In this document: one piece after another, positions 1 through 6,553 of the stretch
Position numbering within the stretch: the stretch's first letter is position 1
Layout of the letters: each line of letters opens with the position of its first letter
Assembly (NCBI GenBank): GCA_000432175.1
Contig: HF989508.1
Coordinates: forward strand, 24,909-34,850
DNA from: Eubacterium sp. CAG:786
GTDB lineage: Bacteria > Bacillota > Clostridia > Oscillospirales > Ruminococcaceae
Reading direction: 5' to 3'
Length of the DNA stretch: 9,942 nt
Made by a program: the position numbers and the translations under genes
The notes under the pieces: model-generated
The model's database searches: none
What the model was told of the DNA's origin: nothing
What the model saw: the letters and a program-made list of their open reading frames with translations, nothing else

Positions 1-679
1 CATCCGCCATCGTGTCTGTCCCGTGGGTTATCACGAAGCCGTCGTAGTCGCTCCAGCTGTCACGGATAAGCGCTGCAAGCTGCGTCCAGTGCTCCGGGGT
101 AAGGTTCGTGCTGTCCAGCGAAAACGGCTGGACTGCGTGCACCTCCGCTTCAACTGAAATCCCGGAAAGCAGGTGTTCCGCTGACATCTCCGGTGAAAGA
201 CCACTGCCGCTGTCGCTGCTTGCTATCGTGCCTCCGGTGGCTATCAGCATTATCTTCATATGGCACCTCTGCGCTTCTGCAATAAGCCTTGGCTGTATCT
301 CAGGATAAGTCCAGTTCTGCGGAAGCTCCTCTGTTAAAACTATATGCTCGATTTCGCTGCTGAGTTCGCCAAATTTTGTGATCTCGGCTGTATAAAGCAT
401 TCCGAATGTTTCTTCCCCGGAGGAATTCACCCGGTTCTTTCCAGTGACGGAATATATGCACACCGGCTTGATGGAAAAATCCAGTGCTCCGGTCTCCTCG
501 CGGAGTTCCCTTTCTGCCGCCTCGTCTATGCTTTCGCCAGGCTCGCGATGACCGCCCGGAAGTTCCAGCGTATCACGCTCGAGATGTTTGCAGAATACCC
601 ACTTTCCTCCCGACCTGGCGATAACCACCGCGAATTTCATGCGCTCGTTCTCAATGCTGTCGTAAAACCTGACTTCCAT
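1..679 (-). CDS. Nudix hydrolase fused in frame to type I L-asparaginase (C-terminus cut by window edge)
   Basis: The first 226 residues are visible. Residues 1-139 form a Nudix domain with a complete Nudix box at 43-65 (G43, E49, R57-E58, E61-E62, G64), so nucleoside-diphosphate or related hydrolysis with a divalent metal is likely. M141 starts a type I L-asparaginase, the cytoplasmic enzyme making aspartate and ammonia from asparagine. It has TGGTIA at 148-153 (catalytic T151), DSTN at 189-192 and HGTDT at 219-223 (T221, D222). The ATG at 679 and the asparaginase ATG at 259 are exactly 140 codons apart with no stop between, so this is one frame. A typical asparaginase would give a total of about 470 residues. 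The start at 679 follows GGAGGGAG at 681-688. No promoter is visible between the hairpin at 694-772 and the start. A separately translated asparaginase from M141 is also possible. Domain calls are firm; physical fusion in the cell is inferred. Confidence 0.88.
   Translation of the reverse strand, partial: MEVRFYDSIENERMKFAVVIARSGGKWVFCKHLERDTLELPGGHREPGESIDEAAERELREETGALDFSIKPVCIYSVTGKNRVNSSGEETFGMLYTAEITKFGELSSEIEHIVLTEELPQNWTYPEIQPRLIAEAQRCHMKIMLIATGGTIASSDSGSGLSPEMSAEHLLSGISVEAEVHAVQPFSLDSTNLTPEHWTQLAALIRDSWSDYDGFVITHGTDTMAD
264..270 (-). promoter_or_regulatory. Possible internal ribosome binding site for a stand-alone asparaginase
   Basis: On the minus strand AGAGGTG ends four bases before the ATG at 257-259, which is M141 of the fused frame and the normal first residue of type I asparaginases. 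It could give a second, shorter product from the same message. It may instead be a relic of two once-separate genes. Confidence 0.4.
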
Positions 680-693
680 GCTCCCTCCGTGAT

Positions 694-772
694 AAAAAAG
701 CACTGAACTGCACGCGCCAACAGCGCCCCCGAAGGTGCGCCATTGCAACCGATAATGCGTGTAATTCAGTGC
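694..772 (-). terminator. Large nested hairpin with U-tract between spoVS and the Nudix-asparaginase gene
   Basis: The outer stem pairs 757-772 with 700-715 (16 positions; one G-U and one mismatch). Inside it, 734-745 pairs with 718-729 around a UUCG tetraloop in the minus-strand RNA (12 positions; two G-U and one mismatch). The 5' side carries an 11-nt internal loop (746-756) and the 3' side only 2 nt. Six U residues follow (694-699), as in an intrinsic terminator. The U-tract ends only 5 bases before the GGAGGGAG ribosome binding site of the next gene. It may simply end the purA-ymdB-spoVS message, or it may be an attenuator whose read-through controls the fused enzyme. No known riboswitch class was recognised. 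Confidence 0.7.
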
Positions 773-797
773 CAACCATATACCAGCTGAACCGAAA

Positions 798-1058
798 TTA
801 CCTCGGCTCAACTATAAATTTCATTGCGGTCCTCTCGTCACCGTCTATGTCTACTGTCGTGAACGCAGGAATGCAGATGAGATCAACGCCCACAAGAGCC
901 ATATAGCTTCTCGCAATGGCAATTGACTTCACCGCCTGGTTTGCGGCGCCGGCGCCAACCGCCTGCACCTCGACCTCCCCGTTTTCACGGATAACTGCGG
1001 CAATCGCACCTGCAACGGATTTCGGTACGGAATGCGCCGATACTTTTACTATTTCCAT
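798..1058 (-). CDS. spoVS: Stage V sporulation protein S (SpoVS)
   Basis: This 86-residue protein closely follows the SpoVS consensus: KVSA near the N-terminus, SVAGA at 14-18, AVGAGAANQAVKS at 33-45, GVDLICIPAF at 57-66 and a terminal VEPR. SpoVS is a small nucleic-acid-binding-like protein of the Alba superfamily, needed for late sporulation steps in Bacillus subtilis; it is also kept in many non-sporulating Firmicutes. The start at 1058 gives the usual length and is preceded by GGTGA four bases upstream; an in-frame ATG at 1073 would add five atypical residues with no clear ribosome site. The gene lies 40 bp after ymdB, the same partner as in Bacillus, and is probably on the purA transcript. 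It is followed by a weak hairpin at 789-809 over the stop codon and then the large hairpin at 694-772. Confidence 0.95.
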   Translation of the reverse strand: MEIVKVSAHSVPKSVAGAIAAVIRENGEVEVQAVGAGAANQAVKSIAIARSYMALVGVDLICIPAFTTVDIDGDERTAMKFIVEPR

Positions 1059-1098
1059 AAAATCACCATTCATTCGCTTGGAATGCCTTTCGGTAAAA

Positions 1099-1875
1099 TC
1101 ACGCCGTTGTGATGATCTGCCTGTATCTCTCGATGAAACTGCATTTCCCGGTTTTCTGGTCGATGTCCATCAGCACGCCGTTAAGCTCTATGTCGCCCTC
1201 TGCAAACCTGTGGCGCTTCGGGTAATACGTCAGAAACCGGTCAATTATAATTTCCTTTTCAACGCCGAGTATGGAGTTCTTCGGTCCGGTCATACCTGTG
1301 TCGGTGATGTACCCGGTTCCGTCGATGACCTGCTCGTCGGCGGTGGGGACATGCGTGTGGGTACCCAGCACCGCAGAAACCCTCCCCGCAAGATAGAACC
1401 CCATCGCACGCTTCTCGGAAGTCGCTTCTGCATGGAAATCAACGATTTTTATACGCGCGTCGCATTTCTCAAGAATTCTGTCGGCACAGTGGAACGGATT
1501 TTCCAGCGGCTGCATGAACGTCGTGCCCATCAGGTTTATCACCGCAATGGAATACGCTCCGCGGTCAAGCACGCACATTCCCCTGCCTATCACGTCTTCA
1601 CCGTAGTTAGCCGGGCGTATAATGCGCTCGTTGCTTTCCCACTCGGCTTCCATCGTTTTCTGACGGAAGCAGTGATTACCTGTGGTTATGACGTCCGCAC
1701 CGGCGTCGAATATAGCGCCGGCAGAAGCAGGGTTTATGCCGTTGCCCTCAGCGGAATTCTCACCATTGACGATGACGACATCCGCGCCGAGCTTCTGCTT
1801 AATTCCGTGAAGTTCCTGCTGGAGCGCTTCGCAGCTGCGCATGCCCACCACGTCGCCGATAAAAAGTATCTTCAT
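1099..1875 (-). CDS. ymdB: YmdB-family metallophosphoesterase (TIGR00282), 2',3'-cyclic nucleotide phosphodiesterase
   Basis: The 258-residue length is normal for the family. Metal-site residues are all present: D8 in GDVVG, E39-N40 in NGEN, N67-H68 in GNH, H148 in DFHAE, and H173/H175 in GTHTHVPT. In Bacillus subtilis YmdB hydrolyses 2',3'-cyclic nucleotides, influences RNA turnover, and helps decide between motility, biofilm and related fates. There it sits between rny (RNase Y) and spoVS. Here spoVS is kept downstream, but the upstream neighbour is purA. The start codon lies 3 bp after the purA stop (the purA TAA, then TAG, then ATG) and has no strong ribosome site of its own, so translation is probably coupled to purA. 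Family and catalytic competence are clear; the physiological role in this organism is inferred. Confidence 0.95.
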   Translation of the reverse strand: MKILFIGDVVGMRSCEALQQELHGIKQKLGADVVIVNGENSAEGNGINPASAGAIFDAGADVITTGNHCFRQKTMEAEWESNERIIRPANYGEDVIGRGMCVLDRGAYSIAVINLMGTTFMQPLENPFHCADRILEKCDARIKIVDFHAEATSEKRAMGFYLAGRVSAVLGTHTHVPTADEQVIDGTGYITDTGMTGPKNSILGVEKEIIIDRFLTYYPKRHRFAEGDIELNGVLMDIDQKTGKCSFIERYRQIITTA

Positions 1876-1878
1876 CTA

Positions 1879-3162
<1,284 letters not shown>

Positions 3163-3227
3163 TTGAATGATCCTCATTTCTGAAAATAGAGTAGTCGGGA
3201 GTTTTAAACATACCCCCACATATTAAT

Positions 3228-3256
3228 ATTATATCACATACCATTTATGAATTCAA
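3228..3256 (-). promoter_or_regulatory. Promoter for purA-ymdB-spoVS
   Basis: On the minus strand a -35 box TTGAAT (3251-3256) is separated by exactly 17 bp from a perfect -10 box TATAAT (3228-3233). The bases before the -10 box read TGTGA, giving an extended -10 (TG-N-TATAAT). Transcription should begin near 3221. A hairpin at 3272-3291 (arms TTTCTTG/CAAGAAA) lies just upstream of the -35 box; its role is unknown. Confidence 0.85.
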
Positions 3257-3281
3257 GGTCTTTTGAGAAATTTTTCTTGAA

Positions 3282-3314
3282 TGCAAGAAAATTCCGCCCC
3301 GGAATGAGCGGAAT
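3282..3314 (-). terminator. Terminator of the small AT-rich gene
   Basis: On the minus strand the arms ATTCCGC (3308-3314) and GCGGAAT (3291-3297) form a 7-bp stem with a 10-nt loop, followed directly by TTTTCTT. It begins 8 bp after the stop codon of the gene at 3323-3694. The next hairpin (3272-3291) is AT-rich and may assist. Confidence 0.65.
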
Positions 3315-3322
3315 ACTGAAAA

Positions 3323-3694
3323 CTACTGTTTCCTTTGAGTTTTTATGAGCGTGTAAATATCAACCCATTCAGAAAATGTGCATTTATCAAACACCTCTAC
3401 GACCTCATCAATATTGTACGAAAATTCTTGATGTTCAATAACGTTGTACTCTTTTAAATATTTTTTTGCATACATTAATCCATCTTGGACGGAGCATTCA
3501 TTTCCCGCAAAAAATCTATTGAATATTTCCATGAAAATTTCATAGTATGCCGGGTCTGCTGTTCCATCGTCAGCCCAGATGTAGGGATTTAAATTACCAA
3601 TGTAGTATATATATTCTTCGCTTTTGTCCTTATCTGTGAGCCATTGTTTATCAAGATAGGAATAAATACATAGCAAAATTTCATATTTGGTCAT
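3323..3694 (-). CDS. Small acidic protein of unknown function, possibly immunity-like
   Basis: I do not recognise a family with confidence. The 123-residue product is rich in Asp, Glu, Tyr, Trp and Phe, with no signal peptide, membrane segment or metal motif. It has a distinctive central block (NPYIWADDGTADPAYYE, about residues 36-52). Small, soluble, acidic, aromatic-rich single proteins of this kind are often toxin-immunity proteins, but that is only a resemblance of style. It starts at ATG 3692-3694 behind GGGGGAGAT, a good ribosome site. The gene is visibly more AT-rich than its neighbours and uses more A/T-ending codons, which suggests recent acquisition. It forms a self-contained cassette with promoter 3733-3761 and terminator 3282-3314 inserted between pnp and purA. 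No toxin gene is seen in this window. Confidence 0.8.
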   Translation of the reverse strand: MTKYEILLCIYSYLDKQWLTDKDKSEEYIYYIGNLNPYIWADDGTADPAYYEIFMEIFNRFFAGNECSVQDGLMYAKKYLKEYNVIEHQEFSYNIDEVVEVFDKCTFSEWVDIYTLIKTQRKQ

Positions 3695-3732
3695 TTATTG
3701 ATCTCCCCCAATAATATTTTTTTCAACATTTT

Positions 3733-3761
3733 ATTATATCACAAACTATCCATAAAATCAA
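3733..3761 (-). promoter_or_regulatory. Promoter of the small AT-rich gene
   Basis: A -35 box TTGATT (3756-3761), a 17-bp spacer and a perfect TATAAT (3733-3738) preceded by TGTGA make an extended -10 promoter. The -35 box lies inside the T-tract of the pnp terminator, so pnp termination and initiation of this gene share the same bases. Confidence 0.8.
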
Positions 3762-3787
3762 AAAGAGGGAAGTTTTCACTTCCCTCT
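3757..3787 (-). terminator. Intrinsic terminator of pnp
   Basis: The arms 3778-3787 and 3764-3773 (AGAGGGAAGT/ACTTCCCTCT) form a perfect 10-bp stem with a 4-nt loop, followed on the minus strand by TTTTTGATTTT. It lies about 15 bp after the pnp stop codon. Confidence 0.9.
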
Positions 3788-3802
3788 CGTATTCAGCTAT
3801 TA

Positions 3803-5929
3803 TCAGCCCTGTGCCTGAGCCTTTCTCTTTGCCTCGATATCAGCAAGAGCGTCCTTTCTGGACAGGTTGATTCTACCCTGGTTGTCGATTTCCATAACCT
3901 TGACAATTATCTCATCGCCAACGGAAACTACGTCCTCGACCTTTTCAACGCGGTGATTGTCCAGTTTGGAGATGTGGACCATACCGTCCTTGCCGGGAGC
4001 GATCTCAACGAACGCGCCGAAGTTCATGATACGAACAACCTTGCCCTTGTAGATAGCGCCGATCTCCGGAGGATTAACGATGGTGGAAATAACCTGAACG
4101 CACGCATTTGCCTTGTCCAGATCAAGACCGCAGATGAATACGTTGCCGTCGTCGTCAATGTCGATCTTAACGTCGAAGTCAGCGCAGAGCTTCTGGATAA
4201 CCTTGCCGCCCTTACCGATAACCTCGCTGATCTTGTCAACCGGAACCTTGGTGTGAATCATCTTGGGAGCGTACTTGCCGACTGTCTTTCTCGGCTCGGG
4301 GATAGCCTTGAGCATTACCTCGTCAAGGATATAGTCGCGTGCCTTGTGTGTCTTTGCAAACGCAGCCTTGATGATCTCAGGGGTCAGACCGTCGATCTTG
4401 AGGTCCATCTGGATAGCGGTGATACCGTCGTGTGTACCAGCCACCTTGAAGTCCATATCGCCGAAGAAGTCCTCAACGCCCTGGATATCGACCATTGTAT
4501 CCCATCTGTCGCCCTCGGTGATAAGACCGCAGGAAATACCAGCAACCGGCTTCTTTATCGGAACGCCGGCGTCCATCAGAGCCAGTGTGGAACCGCAAAC
4601 GGAACCCTGGGAAGTAGAACCGTTGGAAGAAAGCACCTCGGAAACCAGACGAATAGCGTACGGGAATTCCTCAACGCTCGGAATAACAGGGATCAGCGCT
4701 CTCTCAGCAAGTGCGCCGTGACCTATCTCACGTCTGCCGGGGCCTCTGCTTGCCTTGGTCTCGCCTACAGAGTAAGCCGGGAAGTTATAGTGGTGCATGT
4801 AACGCTTGCCCTCTTCCTCGTCAAGACCCTCGAGCTTCTGGCTGTCGGAAACGGGACCCAGAGTGCATATTGTCATAACCTGAGTCTGACCTCTTGTGAA
4901 CAGACCGGAACCGTGAACTCTCGGCAGCATGCCAACTTCTGCAGCCAGCGGACGTATCTCGTCCATCTTTCTGCCGTCAACGCGCTTGTTGTCGTCGAGC
5001 AGCCAGCGGCGTACTACAAACTTCTGGAGCTTGTATATAGCCTCGTCGATCATAGCGATCTTCTCGGGGTAAACTTCATCGAACTTTGCGTGGATATCGT
5101 CAACGATGGGCTTCAGGCGCTCCTCGCGGATATTCTTGTCGTCGGTGTCCAGAGCGTATCTGATGCGCTCGATAGCGAAATCAGAGATAGCGTCGAACAT
5201 GTCGTGGTCAACTTCCTGGGACTCGAACGCGAACTTCGGCTTGCCGATCTGCGCCTGGATATCCTTGATGAACGGGATAAGGGACTTCACGATCTCGTTG
5301 TGACCAGCCATTATAGCGTCGAACATTACGTCGTCAGTAACTTCATTTGCGCCTGCTTCGATCATTACGACCTTCTTCTCGGAGGAAGCAACTGTCAGGT
5401 TCAGGTCGGACTTGCCTCTCTGCTCAAGGTCAGGCATAAGTACGATCTCGCCGTCTACCAGACCAACGGAAATGCCGCCGATAGGACCATTCCACGGAAT
5501 ATCGGAAATGGAAACAGCGATGGAAGCGCCGATCATGCCAAGTATCTCAGGGGAGCAGTCAGGGTCGACTGCGAGTACGGTCATTGTGATGGCAACGTCG
5601 TTTCGCATGTCCTTCGGGAACAGCGGGCGCATAGGACGGTCAACCACGCGGGAAGTCAGAATAGCCTTCTCGGAGGGTCTGCCCTCTCTCTTGAGGAAGC
5701 CGCCGGGGATCTTACCAACAGCGTACAGCTTCTCCTCGTAATCAACGGAAAGCGGGAAGAAATCCACACCGTCGCGGGGCTTAGCGCTTGCTGCTACGTT
5801 TACCATAACAACGGTTTCGCCGTATCTTACCCAGCAGGAACCATTAGCCAGACCACATACCTTGCCGGTCTCGACAGTCAGCTCTCTGCCAGCGAACATT
5901 GTCTTGAAAACTCTGTAATTCTCAAACAT
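3803..5929 (-). CDS. pnp: Polyribonucleotide nucleotidyltransferase (PNPase)
   Basis: PNPase degrades RNA 3' to 5' by phosphorolysis as a cytoplasmic homotrimer and is a core RNA-decay enzyme. The 708-residue protein has the full domain order: first RNase PH domain (about 10-220), helical linker (about 240-310), second RNase PH domain (about 320-540), KH domain (about 558-615, with GKGGK at 572-576) and S1 domain (about 624-692, with NFGAFVE and DGMVHIS). Active-site residues are present: the phosphate-binding TSQGS at 439-443 and acidic residues D487 and D493 (VEDFFGDMDF). The start at 5929 gives the canonical MFENYRVFK opening behind GAAAGGA; an in-frame TTG at 5947 overlaps that ribosome site and is less likely. 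rpsO lies upstream in the same direction, the usual order. The 171-bp gap holds the rpsO terminator and a long leader hairpin. No separate promoter was convincing, so read-through from rpsO is likely. Confidence 0.98.
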   Translation of the reverse strand: MFENYRVFKTMFAGRELTVETGKVCGLANGSCWVRYGETVVMVNVAASAKPRDGVDFFPLSVDYEEKLYAVGKIPGGFLKREGRPSEKAILTSRVVDRPMRPLFPKDMRNDVAITMTVLAVDPDCSPEILGMIGASIAVSISDIPWNGPIGGISVGLVDGEIVLMPDLEQRGKSDLNLTVASSEKKVVMIEAGANEVTDDVMFDAIMAGHNEIVKSLIPFIKDIQAQIGKPKFAFESQEVDHDMFDAISDFAIERIRYALDTDDKNIREERLKPIVDDIHAKFDEVYPEKIAMIDEAIYKLQKFVVRRWLLDDNKRVDGRKMDEIRPLAAEVGMLPRVHGSGLFTRGQTQVMTICTLGPVSDSQKLEGLDEEEGKRYMHHYNFPAYSVGETKASRGPGRREIGHGALAERALIPVIPSVEEFPYAIRLVSEVLSSNGSTSQGSVCGSTLALMDAGVPIKKPVAGISCGLITEGDRWDTMVDIQGVEDFFGDMDFKVAGTHDGITAIQMDLKIDGLTPEIIKAAFAKTHKARDYILDEVMLKAIPEPRKTVGKYAPKMIHTKVPVDKISEVIGKGGKVIQKLCADFDVKIDIDDDGNVFICGLDLDKANACVQVISTIVNPPEIGAIYKGKVVRIMNFGAFVEIAPGKDGMVHISKLDNHRVEKVEDVVSVGDEIIVKVMEIDNQGRINLSRKDALADIEAKRKAQAQG

Positions 5930-5959
5930 TGCATTAATTCCTTTCAATAAATTGTTTTT

Positions 5960-6040
5960 ACTGAAGGCACAGTGTTAGCAATTAAAGTCAATATCCGGCT
6001 GCCCGGATACTCAATTTAATGCTAAGACCTGCGCCTTAGT
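5960..6040 (-). promoter_or_regulatory. Long stem-loop in the pnp leader, candidate autoregulatory element
   Basis: The minus-strand RNA folds into one 81-nt rod. The outer arms 6029-6040 and 5960-5972 pair with one bulged base. A middle stem TTAGCA-TTAAA/TTTAA-TTGCTAA has one extra A. The tip stem is TATCCGG/CCGGATA (6003-6009 with 5992-5998) around a GCAG loop. In E. coli, RNase III cuts a long pnp leader stem and PNPase then degrades one strand to repress itself; the same logic would fit here, by analogy only. It ends about 30 nt before the start codon and has no U-tract strong enough to call a terminator. Confidence 0.65.
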
Positions 6041-6051
6041 ACACATCTGTG

Positions 6052-6086
6052 AAAAAAGGCAGCACTGTTTCGTGCGCAGCGCTGCC
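6052..6086 (-). terminator. Terminator or attenuator after rpsO
   Basis: On the minus strand arms 6077-6086 and 6058-6067 (GGCAGCGCTG/CAGTGCTGCC, one G-U pair) form a 10-bp stem with a 9-nt loop, followed by TTTTTT (6052-6057). It starts about 14 bp after the rpsO stop. Because no clear pnp promoter follows, it probably lets part of the message through and lowers pnp relative to rpsO. Confidence 0.88.
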
Positions 6087-6100
6087 CTTTACTCCATAGA

Positions 6101-6367
6101 TTACTTACGGATACCCAGCTTAGCGATGATCGCACGGTAGCGCTCGATATCCTTCTTCTGGAGGTAGCTCAGAAGGTTTCTTCTGTGACCTACCATCTTC
6201 AGAAGGCCACGACGGGAGTGGTGATCCTTCTGGTGAACCTTGATGTGTTCAGTCAGCTCGTTGATTCTCTTTGTGAGAATTGCGATCTGGACCTCGGGAG
6301 AACCAGTATCCTGCTCGTGCAGACGGTTAGCTTCGATTACAGCTGTTTTTTCTTCTTTTCTTAACAT
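6101..6367 (-). CDS. rpsO: 30S ribosomal protein S15
   Basis: S15 binds 16S rRNA early in assembly of the small subunit platform. The 88 residues match the family exactly in length and content: QDTGSPEVQIA near 19-29, the HHSRRGL stretch and GHRRNLLSYL, with a terminal LGIRK. The start is ATG 6365-6367 with GAGGTG six bases upstream. S15 commonly represses its own translation by binding its leader; the leader at 6368-6481 has matching features. pnp follows downstream. Confidence 0.98.
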   Translation of the reverse strand: MLRKEEKTAVIEANRLHEQDTGSPEVQIAILTKRINELTEHIKVHQKDHHSRRGLLKMVGHRRNLLSYLQKKDIERYRAIIAKLGIRK

Positions 6368-6481
6368 AAAAACACCTCATTTGATTTATTCCGGTATCGC
6401 AGCTGAGGGACATAGGTGTGTTCTCCTTACGGAGCAAGATCCGCTCACCGGGAAACCGGTATGGTCGCGCACATGCGCAAC
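6368..6481 (-). promoter_or_regulatory. Structured rpsO leader, candidate S15 autoregulatory RNA
   Basis: About 114 nt separate the predicted transcription start from the ATG. Hairpins in the RNA: a 7-bp stem at 6464-6481 (GTTGCGC/GCGCGAC, loop ATGT) right at the 5' end; ACCGG/CCGGT at 6447-6460; and CTCC/GGAG at 6423-6434. The RNA segment ACACCT (6414-6419) is complementary to AGGTGT (6372-6377), which holds the ribosome binding site. A second ATACCGG copy (6391-6397, repeating 6456-6462) near the start could compete for the CCGGT arm, giving two exclusive folds. The details do not match a known S15 leader that I can name. Confidence 0.55.
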
Positions 6482-6487
6482 ACAGAT

Positions 6488-6516
6488 ATTATATCACACT
6501 TTTTCAGCTTTGTAAA
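6488..6516 (-). promoter_or_regulatory. Promoter of rpsO-pnp
   Basis: A -35 box TTTACA (6511-6516), a 17-bp spacer and a perfect TATAAT (6488-6493) preceded by TGTGA form an extended -10 promoter. Transcription should start near 6481. Confidence 0.85.
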
Positions 6517-6549
6517 TAGGTTTTTTGCGATTTTTCAAAAAAAGTGTGA
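6494..6549. repeat. 11-bp perfect inverted repeat around the rpsO -35 box
   Basis: TCACACTTTTT (6494-6504) and AAAAAGTGTGA (6539-6549) are perfect inverted copies separated by 34 bp. One arm fills the part of the spacer next to the -10 box and the -35 box lies between the arms. It could be an operator or the AT-rich terminator of galE, whose stop codon is at 6554. Function unknown. Confidence 0.5.
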
Positions 6550-6553
6550 ATTT

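Noticed and set aside
694..772. T-box or a known metabolite riboswitch
   Set aside because: No T-box specifier/antiterminator sequence and no consensus of a class I know was found; only the terminator-like fold is supported.
789..809. Hairpin over the spoVS stop codon as a terminator
   Set aside because: The stem is 7 bp with a G-U pair and no U-tract follows; the structure at 694-772 is the better candidate.
3163..3219. GTG start giving purA 19 extra residues
   Set aside because: It falls at the predicted transcription start, and the added residues are not part of the family; the ATG at 3162 has a proper ribosome site.
3163..3227. PurR box or purine riboswitch in front of purA
   Set aside because: The leader is only about 60 nt, with a small imperfect hairpin and no matching motif.
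5930..5947. TTG start giving pnp six extra residues
   Set aside because: The codon overlaps the GAAAGGA ribosome site used by the ATG at 5929, which gives the conserved N-terminus.
3698..5950. Very long plus-strand open frame (750 codons) opposite pnp
   Set aside because: It is fully antisense to pnp, whose protein is unmistakable; the translation is low-complexity in Val/Leu/Asn/Asp with no domain.
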